Source of the DNA: JAJTFA01 sp051715425
GTDB lineage: Bacteria > Bacteroidota > Bacteroidia > UKL13-3
NCBI GenBank assembly: GCA_051715425.1
Contig: JBPXJS010000023.1
Coordinates: forward strand, 94,154 to 158,153
Length of the DNA: 64,000 bases
Reading direction: 5' to 3'
The notes under the pieces are model-generated. The model had not been told where the DNA came from and did no database searches. It saw only the letters and a list, made by a program, of their open reading frames with translations. A program made the translations under genes and the position numbers. Below, piece by piece: positions 36,754 to 45,924 of this stretch; position 1 is the first letter of the stretch; each line of letters starts with the position of its first letter.

Positions 36754-36837
36754 GCGCGGGTGGCGAAATTGGTAGACGCGCTGGTCTCAGAAGCCAGTGG
36801 GGTAACACCTGTAGGAGTTCGACTCTCCTCTCGCGCA
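36754..36837 (+). tRNA. tRNA-Leu (anticodon CAG)
   Basis: A class II tRNA with a long variable arm. The acceptor stem GCGCGGG (36754-36760) pairs with CTCGCGC (36830-36836) with one G-U pair; the discriminator base is A. The anticodon stem CTGGT/GCCAG encloses the loop CTCAGAA, with CAG at 36788-36790. The variable arm TGGGGTAACACCT and the T arm with GTTCGAC are present. The 3' CCA is not encoded. Confidence 0.97.
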
Positions 36838-36841
36838 CATT

Positions 36842-36873
36842 AAAAAAGGCCGGCTTTTATTGCCGGCCTTTTT
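36842..36873 (+). terminator. Terminator after tRNA-Leu
   Basis: AAAAAAGGCCGGC and GCCGGCCTTTTT form a GC-rich stem of about 12 pairs around a seven-base loop, beginning a few bases after the tRNA. The A-run on the other side means it can also end transcription of the minus-strand LytTR gene arriving from the right. Confidence 0.88.
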
Positions 36874-36900
36874 ATTTGCCAATGCTCACCCGATTACCGT

Positions 36901-37701
36901 TTAGGAAATTTCTGCGTTTAGCCGGGTTGGTGTTCCCGCAGGAAAGGAAAATTTATCCTTAAGCTGTTGCAGAATACTCGACTTCTTCCTTCTTGATACC
37001 TCAATCTCTTCATCACAATTTCTAAGTGTAATGAGGCACTCGCTTCCTTTGGTATATTCCTTTACATGGTGAATATTAATAATCATACTTTTGTTTACCC
37101 TCAAAAAGTTGGGAAAGGGGTGAAGCAAATCTTCGTAATCGCACAGGGTTTTACTTGAAACCAGTTTTTGCCCGCCATAGGTAATGATTTCACTATATCC
37201 GCGCAAGGCCTGAACATAGCAGATATCATTGATATCAATTACATGCACACGGTCATTATGATGAAGAGAAATTCTTTTAATCAACTGGCTTTTCTCATCC
37301 AGGGAGTGAATAAAATGCAATACTTGGTGGTATTCTTCAGCTTCAACACGGCCTTTTACCTTTGCCACCGCATTAATCAACTTTTCATAATCAATGGGTT
37401 TAAGTATATAATCTACTGCACTAAATTCAAATGCCTGTATGGCATACTCATTAAAACCGGATACAAAAACCACATTAAAATTAATCTGATTAAACATCCT
37501 GAGCATATCGAACCCGTTTTTTACGGGCATCTTTATATCCAGAAATACCAGGGCCGGGTTTGTTTCTTTTATTAGCCGGTACCCCTCCTCGGCCGACATA
37601 GCATGGCCTGCTATGGCTATATCCGGACAATATTTTCCAAGCATTCTGCTTAGCAGGTCCAGGTTGGCCTGTTCATCATCTATAATAACGCTTTTTATCA
37701 T
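36901..37701 (-). CDS. LytTR-family response regulator
   Basis: A 266-residue regulator. The receiver domain (1-120) has IIDDEQANLDLL, phosphoacceptor Asp55 in LVFLDIKMPVKNGF, and DYILKPIDYEKL with the conserved Lys. The DNA-binding LytTR domain (about 140-245) has ISLHHNDRVHVIDINDICYV and FPNFLRVNKSMIINIHHVKE. Its start overlaps the 3' end of the sensor gene by 26 bases, so the two are translationally coupled and surely cognate. Targets are unknown; the divergent neighbour of the operon encodes a giant secreted protein. Confidence 0.93.
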   Translation of the reverse strand: MIKSVIIDDEQANLDLLSRMLGKYCPDIAIAGHAMSAEEGYRLIKETNPALVFLDIKMPVKNGFDMLRMFNQINFNVVFVSGFNEYAIQAFEFSAVDYILKPIDYEKLINAVAKVKGRVEAEEYHQVLHFIHSLDEKSQLIKRISLHHNDRVHVIDINDICYVQALRGYSEIITYGGQKLVSSKTLCDYEDLLHPFPNFLRVNKSMIINIHHVKEYTKGSECLITLRNCDEEIEVSRRKKSSILQQLKDKFSFPAGTPTRLNAEIS

Positions 37702-40606
37702 ACGCTGATTCTGTTTTAGAATTTAACTTTTGTAACAGCTCTAAGGGTAATACGATATCAACACGCGTTCCGTTGGGTTCCCCTTCCATATTTTTTAAAT
37801 CTATAATCCTTATTTCAGCTTTAGCTGTTTGGAATAATTTATTCATATTGTCGGCCCATGTTTTTAAAATGGCCATACCTTTTGATTCTCTCCGCTTATC
37901 TGTTTCATCATTGGATTTAATGCGCCTGCCCAATCCGTTATCAATAATGGAAATAACAATGGCATCATCCAAAAGGGTGGTTTTAAACGTAAGGGTAGCT
38001 TTGCGTTTACCTCTTAACGGAAGCAGCCCGTGCCATATTGCATTTTCAATTATGGGCTGGGTAATAAGAGCAGGAACATAAACTTCGTCTGTATTAATTT
38101 CCGGTGACAATTCCTTTATAAATACAAACTGATTACCAAAGCGCAGTTGCTCCAGTTCTACTATAATATCAATAATTTCTATTTCGCGGGTGAGCTGTGT
38201 GGTGTATTTATCTGAATGTTGCAACACATACCGGAGCAGAAGGCTAAACTTGGCGGTATACTGATTGGCCTGATCGATATCGTTATTAAAAACCAGTTGC
38301 TGAATGGCGGATAAAGAGTTGGAAATAAAGTGGGGATTAATTTGCGCTTTTAAGGCGGTAAGCTGGTAGCCTGCCATTTCACTAATGATACGTGCCTTCC
38401 TTCTTTCTTTTTCTCTTTGTCTGTAAAGAATAAAGCCCATCAGCGATAAAAATCCAAGCACCACAAGGGTATAAAAAACACTTGTTTGCCAAAATGCCGG
38501 TTTTATAAAAAAGCGAATCTCCTTGCAGTAACCAGAGCCAGTTCCATTTATTTCTACCAGATCTACAAGCAGGGTATAATCTCCGGGTATCAGGTTTTGC
38601 AGCCTGAGGGTATTTCCTGTAACCCATCCTTTATCAGGATAAGGTCCGCTTAACTTATAATAAATAGGCTGTTCGCCTGAAGCATAATTGAGCACATCAA
38701 ACTGAAACACAATATCGTTTTCCTGATGTCTTAGCTCTATCAGGGAATCTTTTATGGTTTTGCCGCGCACAGAAACAGACGACAGGTAAAACAGCGGGTA
38801 AGGAACCTTATCGGGTAAAACCTCATTAAGCTCCAGCAAACCCTGCCTTGTTGCTGCATATATTTTATTGTCATATACCTCCGCCATAGTCACTTCATTA
38901 TGAAGCAACTTAATCCATTGTTTGGAGCCTAAACCTGAAACATAATTAACAAACAACCCATTATTTGCCGATAACAAAATGGCTGAATCATTTATTCTGT
39001 TAACATCATAAATAAATGCCGAAGGGCTGCTAAAAGCCTTAAATAAAGCCCTGCCGGGAGAAATCAGGTAAAGTCCGTAACCTTTTGTTGCCACCCATAT
39101 ATTCTGTTGCTTATCGGTTGTTAACCCTGAAATTTCTTTACCCTTCATCATTTCCAGATAAAGAGGTATGTTAAATTTTTCTCCCAATTCCAAAATTCCC
39201 TGCGAAGTTCCTATCAGGCAGGGGCTCTTTTCGGGCTTTGTAATGCTTCTTGTTTTATACTCAGACAACAGGCCCTTCACAAATTTGTTTGATCCCTTTA
39301 TCTTATAAAAAATGGCTGTTCCGGAAATGGAAAAGAGGGTATCCCCATCCTCCCCCGCAAAACCATAACTATTCATGGCTATGCTCCCCTGATCAATATA
39401 TTCCATTGTTCTGGCTGCCCTTAAGTTGGTATCCAGGGCAATTATTTTACCCTTGGTACCTACAATATATTCTCCATCAAAAAAAACAATATCCGTGATA
39501 TAATAATTTGTATTTAATGCATTTATTTTCTCTAATCCTGCATGTTCTTTAACAAATAAACATCCGTCAGAAGTTCCGATAAACAACTTATCATGCACCT
39601 GCTTTACCAAGCTTATTCTGCCCTTTAACTCTTCTTCCTGATAATAGCTGTTGTAGATATTATTACAGTAGTATACCCCCTGATCAATAGTGGATACCCA
39701 CATGCCATTTTTGTTATCAAACAAGATGTCGGAAACAATGCAATTGTTAAAATACCTGTTGCACAAACTCAGGTTGGCATCAAACTCTAATAAGCCCTTT
39801 GCTGTTCCCACCCATACGTTTCCGGTTGGAGAAATTTCAAGGTTAATACCTGTTTTGGCAAGTTCTACCTGTTTTATACCACCCTGCTCATCAATGCAGG
39901 TAATTAATAAATCGCTTAAAATATAAAACCTGCCCCCAAACTCGCGGATATGGCATCGGCCTCCCCACGAAGGATCTTTTATAGCCGGAATTTTCCTGAT
40001 GAGCTTACCGGAAAGCGTTTTAACTTCGGAGAAGGTATTGTTTAATCTGGTTTTGACGGCAACATAGCGGTTACCTTGTTTTATATACGAGCTGGTCTGG
40101 AAGGGGAATACATTGTTTCCCGAAATATCCGAAACCCCTTTATTGGTAAGTTGATAGCTTTTTCTGAAGGTTGAAAAAATGATATTTGATTCATTTAAAA
40201 CAAGCATATCATAAACAACTTCATTACGTTTTAAAATATGTTGCGAAACCTCCTCGATACCACGTATAGCAAACGCGCTATCGTTTATCACTTTAAAAAT
40301 CTTTGCCATTGAGTTGGCTATATACATATCGCCACTAAGGGAGCCACGTACGGTATAAATAGCAGATTGCCCAACAGCAAGATTCCTGCAGGCGGGTAAA
40401 AACTGCCTGCCGTTATGTTTTACAATACCCATTTCGGTAAATGCCCAGATATAACCTTGCTTATCCTGAAATAAATTGTACACTTCGCTGGTAGGTAAAC
40501 CCTGTTGTATCCCTAACTGATCGAATTTTAATATCTGTGCGTTTGCACAAAGAGGTGCGAATAGAAAACAATACCAAAAGAAAACACGTGTTTTCAGCAT
40601 TTCCAT
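37676..40606 (-). CDS. Two-component sensor with beta-propeller and His_kinase (LytS-like) domain
   Basis: A protein of about 976 residues: signal peptide (VFFWYCFLFAPLCANAQ), a large extracytoplasmic domain of propeller-type repeats (LPTSEVYNLFQDKQGYIWAF, ISPTGNVWVGTAKGLLEF, DKQQNIWVATKGYGLYLI), a Y_Y_Y-like domain near 640-720 (PIYYKLSGPYPDKGW), one transmembrane helix (VFYTLVVLGFLSLMGFILY) and a kinase with the phosphoacceptor His in INPHFISNSLSAIQQ, then an ATPase N-box (QPIIENAIWHGLLP). ATG at 40606 is chosen over an upstream TTG. It senses an external signal and signals to the LytTR regulator. Confidence 0.9.
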   Translation of the reverse strand: MEMLKTRVFFWYCFLFAPLCANAQILKFDQLGIQQGLPTSEVYNLFQDKQGYIWAFTEMGIVKHNGRQFLPACRNLAVGQSAIYTVRGSLSGDMYIANSMAKIFKVINDSAFAIRGIEEVSQHILKRNEVVYDMLVLNESNIIFSTFRKSYQLTNKGVSDISGNNVFPFQTSSYIKQGNRYVAVKTRLNNTFSEVKTLSGKLIRKIPAIKDPSWGGRCHIREFGGRFYILSDLLITCIDEQGGIKQVELAKTGINLEISPTGNVWVGTAKGLLEFDANLSLCNRYFNNCIVSDILFDNKNGMWVSTIDQGVYYCNNIYNSYYQEEELKGRISLVKQVHDKLFIGTSDGCLFVKEHAGLEKINALNTNYYITDIVFFDGEYIVGTKGKIIALDTNLRAARTMEYIDQGSIAMNSYGFAGEDGDTLFSISGTAIFYKIKGSNKFVKGLLSEYKTRSITKPEKSPCLIGTSQGILELGEKFNIPLYLEMMKGKEISGLTTDKQQNIWVATKGYGLYLISPGRALFKAFSSPSAFIYDVNRINDSAILLSANNGLFVNYVSGLGSKQWIKLLHNEVTMAEVYDNKIYAATRQGLLELNEVLPDKVPYPLFYLSSVSVRGKTIKDSLIELRHQENDIVFQFDVLNYASGEQPIYYKLSGPYPDKGWVTGNTLRLQNLIPGDYTLLVDLVEINGTGSGYCKEIRFFIKPAFWQTSVFYTLVVLGFLSLMGFILYRQREKERRKARIISEMAGYQLTALKAQINPHFISNSLSAIQQLVFNNDIDQANQYTAKFSLLLRYVLQHSDKYTTQLTREIEIIDIIVELEQLRFGNQFVFIKELSPEINTDEVYVPALITQPIIENAIWHGLLPLRGKRKATLTFKTTLLDDAIVISIIDNGLGRRIKSNDETDKRRESKGMAILKTWADNMNKLFQTAKAEIRIIDLKNMEGEPNGTRVDIVLPLELLQKLNSKTESAYDKKRYYR

Positions 40607-40704
40607 GAAGATCAAATATCGAATATTTTATGCGAATTGCAGTATGCTTATTTTAACTGTGCAAAAAACTTGTTTAACGGTAGCCCATTGGTTTTTGCGG
40701 TTGG

Positions 40705-40712
40705 TAATTTTG
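40705..40712 (+). promoter_or_regulatory. Candidate promoter -7 element for the secreted protein at 40792
   Basis: TAATTTTG matches TAnnTTTG exactly, 79 bases before the start codon. No clear TTTG at the usual -33 spacing, so the promoter may depend on an activator such as the adjacent LytTR regulator; that last point is inference. Confidence 0.35.
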
Positions 40713-40791
40713 GTATGCTATAAAAGTTAAAAAGGATTAAACCTCCCATAGATCCTTTATTCATTAACCAGGTATCTAAAAACAACATGTT

Positions 40792-43700
40792 ATGAAAAAG
40801 AACCTAACAACAATTGCAGCCATTTTGCTGCTTGCGGGCAGTTTATTTGCCCAGGACTCTCAAGGACCGGGAAACAAAGGAGCCACTTTACCCAAAAACG
40901 GACTTGCCGTTTTGCCCCCCGAAAAACTTCCTCCCAACAAGCCCGCAGGAGGTGGGCACGATCACTCTTTTTGTGGTTACAGTGGCCAGTATCAGAAAGA
41001 CATTAATAACCCCGCCACCAGGGCTGCATCTTATCAAAAGTTTAATGCCCAAAAAAACAATTTTGTGCTTGGCCCGGCTGTAATGACCTGTGGCCGTTTT
41101 GAATTCTTTTTTGACGATATTAACCTGGGAACAGGAATGGGTTTTGATGATCCGGTAAACGGCATGGCTTTCAGGCAATGCGTTTGTGATGTGGCCAATT
41201 ATATCCAAACCGTTTTTGATATTCCGGCCGGTGATGGAACCCCCATTGAAGTGATTTTTAACCAAAGCTGGACACCCTCCAATTTACCACCCAATCCGAA
41301 TGTGCTGGCTACCGGAGGATCGTACTACAGCACCCCGGCCTTTCTTTCGGGAACGGCCGGCTTTTACGGTGGTAACACCTTTGAGCATTATACCACCGGA
41401 TTTGATCCTGACCCGGGTAATATTGATGGTGCCATTACCGTAAATTTTATGGTGCCATACCGTCTGTGCAACCTGCCGAGGAGTTGCGGTGCGTTCGATT
41501 TTTACAGCATCATGCTGCATGAGTTTTCCCATGTACTGGGATGGGCGTCTGCTGTAACCAATACCCCTTCTATCAGAAGTATCTATTGGCCAAATGACCA
41601 GTACAGTAAATACGATGAGTTTTTTCTTCACTACGGCAGCGTTGATCCTACCGCTCCTCCACTCATTAAAATAGTTACCAATGCCGCCACCCCTCTTATT
41701 AATACCGGATTGCCAACAAACGCATTAACCGGTGGTGCATTGTGGGTATATGGCCACAAACAAGATCATACCACACTTAACCAAAACGTTCCTTCATTTA
41801 CCAATATGAGTTATGCCATGGGCAGCGGCCCGCCAAATACCTCTTCTCACCTTGCCGAGTACCAGGTTGCGTTTTTTGAACACGCCTCGCAGGCTCCGGG
41901 TTTTGTGCAGGATTACGTAATGGGACCCATGTTTTACAATAATCAGGTGAGGGATGTATGGAGTGAGCAGGAGCTAAGAATGCTTAATACCATGGGATAC
42001 ACCTTTACGCCTTCTTTTGTAGCATCATACCCACATGTTCCTGTAAACCGGCACCCTTATACCACTAAAACCATTTTTATTCCTTCATGGCTAAACGTTG
42101 GGGCAGGCACTACTTATGGAACAGGTGAGGTTGATATCAATACATTTACCCCACCTGACCGCGTAATTACCAATTGCAGCACTGCCGTATTTAACCTTGC
42201 AACCGATCCTCTGCTGATAGATGCCGATGGTGATCCCATCAGAATATTTCCCGGAAGCCTTTATAATATCAGGGGTACAAGCATCGGGGGTATTAATCAC
42301 AATTGCCTTACCACATCAAGCCCACCTGCAGGAGATGTAATAACCTACACACCAAGACCCGATTTTGTTGGCCGTGCGCAATTTGGTTTTTACACCTATG
42401 ATGGAAAAGAAAAGGGAGAGTTTATGGTATATACGATTGATGTAACCGGCTGCAACCCGTGCGGACCCAATCTGGTAATTACCAAAGATTTTGAAGAGGG
42501 CATGGAAATAAAAACCTTGTCCAACCCGCTACCTGATAATTGCGGACAGCACCATTACAGAAATCAGAAATACCCTCCTTATGGCACCTTTGCAGATGGA
42601 ATGGTTTTTAATAATGGGGGTCAACTTTTAACCAACCAATCCAACGGATGCGACCCAAATGAAGGTAACTTCGGAACTTATGGATTTAACCCTGGCAACC
42701 CCGGAACACCAACATTCCCCGCCATTCCAGGCACACAACGTTTTTACTGGCCAACCGAAGCCAACTCCTATTTCAGGTTATGCTCAAGCCCGCAAAACTG
42801 CACGCGTTATATTCTGGAGTTTGATTTTTATTGCAATATTCCCATTACCGTTACAGCTGGTTTTACCAACAACCCGCAATCGTCTGCAAGTGCTATTGCT
42901 TTAATAAACTCCGTATCCAAGAGTGTTCCTTCAGGCACCGGGTGGCAACATATTGTTGTTCCCATAAACTATTGCTCAACCACCATCTGCGATTATCTGG
43001 TGTTTCAATTTGCGGGAACAAGCTGGAATAATTTTAATTTTTTTATTGATAACCTCGATCTGCATGTAGATCCAACTCCACCGGTTTTTTCTGTTGGTAT
43101 TAACCCTGCCACTGCCAATATATGCCCCGGAGGAAATATTACCTTATCTGCGGCTCCGGTTAATCCAATGTGTAATGTTACTTATAGCTGGAGTCCCGGT
43201 TCATCAACCGCAAGCAGCATTAATGTAAGCCCTATTGCAACAACCACCTATACCCTGAACGCAAGCGATGGATGTTCCAACGCATCAGCTACCAAAACGG
43301 TTACGGTAAATCCGTTGCCCACTATCACAGCCAGTGCATCTCCATCGGCAGTATGTAGTCTTTCTCCAACATCAACACTTACCGCAACCGGTGGATCAAC
43401 CTATGTGTGGAATCCGGGGTCAATTCCGGGAAATCCGGTGGTGGTATCACCTGTGGTAACCACTACATATACCGTTACAGGAACCTCTGCTGCAGGTTGT
43501 TCCAATACGGCCACAACTACGGTTACTTATTTCAACTGTACCCCTTGCACTTCCTGCACACCCGTATCAGGCACTATTGGAACCGGAACGTATGCTACCA
43601 ATTCTTTTTGTGTACCGGCCAATCTAACCATTTCGGGTGCTGTAACCATTACCGGTGCTGAGTTTCAATTATCACCTGGTGTAGTCATTACTATTTTGCC

Positions 43701-45822
43701 TGGTGCAAGCTTAACCATTAACAGCTCACATTTTTATGCCTGTACTTCTATGTGGCAGGGTATAGTGGTGCAAAACGGAGGAACACTAAGCATACAAAGT
43801 TCCATGATAGAAGATGCTAAAGTTGCTGTGGATGTAACCGGTAATACCCAAACCACAACCGTGCTCAATATTGCCCAATCTACCTTTAACCGGAATTATA
43901 TTGGCATCAATATCAATAACTATACGCAGGCCATTACCACTTATCCGTTTGTTATAAATAACTGTGTGTTTACCTGCCGCAATATTCCTTTTCTGCCAAA
44001 CACCCTCATCTTCCCATCGGCTGCAACCATTGGTGCCATTGCATCAAACCCGGGTGCTCCATTATCCAATCCATATATTAACAATGCCACCTACCTGCAA
44101 ACAGGTGCTGCTGCTGAGTTAAAAGTGCCATACCTCGGAACCAAATCTTTTATTGGTGTTAAACTTACTGATGTGGGTTCCACATTAAACCCAAGCTCCA
44201 GCTTCCCTACTTTTTATGAGTTTACCCTTGGCGGGCCTTTTGGCGGAAACATTATTGATAACCATTATACCGGTGTTGATTTGTATAACTCCAATTTCCT
44301 TTCCGTGGGTAATACCTATCAAAACACCCTTACTTACGGCAGCAACGGATCTCTTGGAGGTATTGGTATTAACGCTGATTCCGACCCGAATAACCACAAC
44401 CGGTTAAGCGTATTGCCTTCATCACCCGGAAGTGATATAAACCGTTTTGTTGATTGCAGCCGGGCCATCTGGTCGTACAACCAGATTGAACACGATATAC
44501 GCGAGTGCGATTTCAGAAGCACCCAGCAGGTAACAGCTCCCGTAGTACTTACTAATAATCCGGGCAACTATGGCGTGTATATTAACAGTAACCGCTATCG
44601 GGTATATCAGGTAAACAACAATTCCTTCTACAATATTGAAAACGGCATTACCATTACTGCCACCACCGGGCCAATGAACTTGCAGGGAGTTCCTGCAGGT
44701 ACAACACAATTTGCCGGAGAGATTTTTGCCAACTATAATACCATCCGGCCACAACTGGTTGGAAACCCGGTAACCACAGAGTTTGTTTCCAACGGCATTG
44801 TATTAAACTATTCCCCTGTTGGTGCGCTGGCATTAGCCACCCTCAATAGTTCTACCCCATTTGCGTATGTTGACTTCAATAATATAACAGACGCATACAG
44901 AGGTATCAATTGCGTGGCATGGACCCAACATGATTTATACGTTCGCTTTAATATCATTACCCTGGTAAACGATCCTTACAACGGATCAGGAAATCCGGTA
45001 CAGTATGGTATTAATGTTACCGAGTGTATTCCGGTGAACAGCAATTATGTTTGGGCAAATACAGTAACCGGCTTTGGTTTTGGCTTTATAAACCCTGATG
45101 CTTATGGTATCCGCATGATACGGAATATAAACTCCACCGTGATTTGTAATATTACCGATAATATTACTTACGGTATTGCCTTTGTAGACAAAAACCTGTG
45201 GACCATTTTTGAACGCAACGAAATGAGCAATAACGATTATGGTTTCTCCCTGATTAATAACGGAGAAATTGGGCAGCAGGGAACTCCCTCTAACCCTCAG
45301 GATAACCAATGGACAGGTATATGGGGTAGCGCACAGTATAAAACAGCTACTTTCTTCTCTACTGCCACCAATTCCATCTTTTATATCCGCACCAATGCCG
45401 TTAGCCCTTACAATCCGGATGGATCTACCTTTACCAACCTGGCTGTAAATGTAGATGACTATACCATTGTACCAGGTGCCACACTTATTGTTTCTTCAAG
45501 CGCCCCATCGCCACAGATATGTATGATGCTTGGCAAAAACGGACAAACCACCGGTATAGAAACCAAAAAAGGATTTGATGCTGCCCTGTTCCCTAACCCG
45601 GGTCACTCTCATTTTAATATAGAAACCACCGGACTTGGAGAGGGAGATATTGATGTGGTGATTTCTGATGTTACAGGCAGAATAGTTTACCGCAATATGC
45701 TACACGTAACAAACGGAGTTACCCAGCTTAACCTTGATGCCACAACAGGGGTTTACCTCTGCGAAATTCACAACAAGCTTACCAATGAAACCATTGTGAA
45801 AAAACTGATCGTGCGCAAATAG
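40792..45822 (+). CDS. Giant T9SS-exported protein with metalloprotease-like N-terminal part
   Basis: A 1676-residue surface or secreted protein. Signal peptide at 1-20 (LTTIAAILLLAGSLFAQ). Residues about 90-400 resemble a zinc protease: MLHEFSHVLGWAS contains HEXXH (His243, Glu244, His247), but the third metzincin ligand position is Ser instead of His/Asp. Then beta-sandwich and PKD/Ig-like modules (two units with NVSPIATTTYTLNASDGC and VVSPVVTTTYTVTGTSAAGC), a right-handed beta-helix-type region (about 940-1560) and a C-terminal T9SS sorting domain (AALFPNPGHSHFNIETTG, GVYLCEIHNKLTNETIVKKL). Exported through the type IX system. Substrate unknown. Confidence 0.85.
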   Translation: MKKNLTTIAAILLLAGSLFAQDSQGPGNKGATLPKNGLAVLPPEKLPPNKPAGGGHDHSFCGYSGQYQKDINNPATRAASYQKFNAQKNNFVLGPAVMTCGRFEFFFDDINLGTGMGFDDPVNGMAFRQCVCDVANYIQTVFDIPAGDGTPIEVIFNQSWTPSNLPPNPNVLATGGSYYSTPAFLSGTAGFYGGNTFEHYTTGFDPDPGNIDGAITVNFMVPYRLCNLPRSCGAFDFYSIMLHEFSHVLGWASAVTNTPSIRSIYWPNDQYSKYDEFFLHYGSVDPTAPPLIKIVTNAATPLINTGLPTNALTGGALWVYGHKQDHTTLNQNVPSFTNMSYAMGSGPPNTSSHLAEYQVAFFEHASQAPGFVQDYVMGPMFYNNQVRDVWSEQELRMLNTMGYTFTPSFVASYPHVPVNRHPYTTKTIFIPSWLNVGAGTTYGTGEVDINTFTPPDRVITNCSTAVFNLATDPLLIDADGDPIRIFPGSLYNIRGTSIGGINHNCLTTSSPPAGDVITYTPRPDFVGRAQFGFYTYDGKEKGEFMVYTIDVTGCNPCGPNLVITKDFEEGMEIKTLSNPLPDNCGQHHYRNQKYPPYGTFADGMVFNNGGQLLTNQSNGCDPNEGNFGTYGFNPGNPGTPTFPAIPGTQRFYWPTEANSYFRLCSSPQNCTRYILEFDFYCNIPITVTAGFTNNPQSSASAIALINSVSKSVPSGTGWQHIVVPINYCSTTICDYLVFQFAGTSWNNFNFFIDNLDLHVDPTPPVFSVGINPATANICPGGNITLSAAPVNPMCNVTYSWSPGSSTASSINVSPIATTTYTLNASDGCSNASATKTVTVNPLPTITASASPSAVCSLSPTSTLTATGGSTYVWNPGSIPGNPVVVSPVVTTTYTVTGTSAAGCSNTATTTVTYFNCTPCTSCTPVSGTIGTGTYATNSFCVPANLTISGAVTITGAEFQLSPGVVITILPGASLTINSSHFYACTSMWQGIVVQNGGTLSIQSSMIEDAKVAVDVTGNTQTTTVLNIAQSTFNRNYIGININNYTQAITTYPFVINNCVFTCRNIPFLPNTLIFPSAATIGAIASNPGAPLSNPYINNATYLQTGAAAELKVPYLGTKSFIGVKLTDVGSTLNPSSSFPTFYEFTLGGPFGGNIIDNHYTGVDLYNSNFLSVGNTYQNTLTYGSNGSLGGIGINADSDPNNHNRLSVLPSSPGSDINRFVDCSRAIWSYNQIEHDIRECDFRSTQQVTAPVVLTNNPGNYGVYINSNRYRVYQVNNNSFYNIENGITITATTGPMNLQGVPAGTTQFAGEIFANYNTIRPQLVGNPVTTEFVSNGIVLNYSPVGALALATLNSSTPFAYVDFNNITDAYRGINCVAWTQHDLYVRFNIITLVNDPYNGSGNPVQYGINVTECIPVNSNYVWANTVTGFGFGFINPDAYGIRMIRNINSTVICNITDNITYGIAFVDKNLWTIFERNEMSNNDYGFSLINNGEIGQQGTPSNPQDNQWTGIWGSAQYKTATFFSTATNSIFYIRTNAVSPYNPDGSTFTNLAVNVDDYTIVPGATLIVSSSAPSPQICMMLGKNGQTTGIETKKGFDAALFPNPGHSHFNIETTGLGEGDIDVVISDVTGRIVYRNMLHVTNGVTQLNLDATTGVYLCEIHNKLTNETIVKKLIVRK

Positions 45823-45842
45823 GCAACCTTCATACACTCTTT

Positions 45843-45886
45843 TAAAAAAAGCAGCCACCTGGTTTTTCCAGGTGGCTGCTTTTTTG
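45843..45886. terminator. Bidirectional terminator between convergent giant genes
   Basis: AAAAAAAGCAGCCACCTGG and CCAGGTGGCTGCTTTTTT form a perfect stem with a TTTTT loop, flanked by A on one side and T on the other. It lies between the two stop codons at 45822 and 45925 and should end both transcripts. Confidence 0.93.
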
Positions 45887-45924
45887 TTTGTTGTTATTGA
45901 TTTGAAATCAACTTTCGGTATTTT

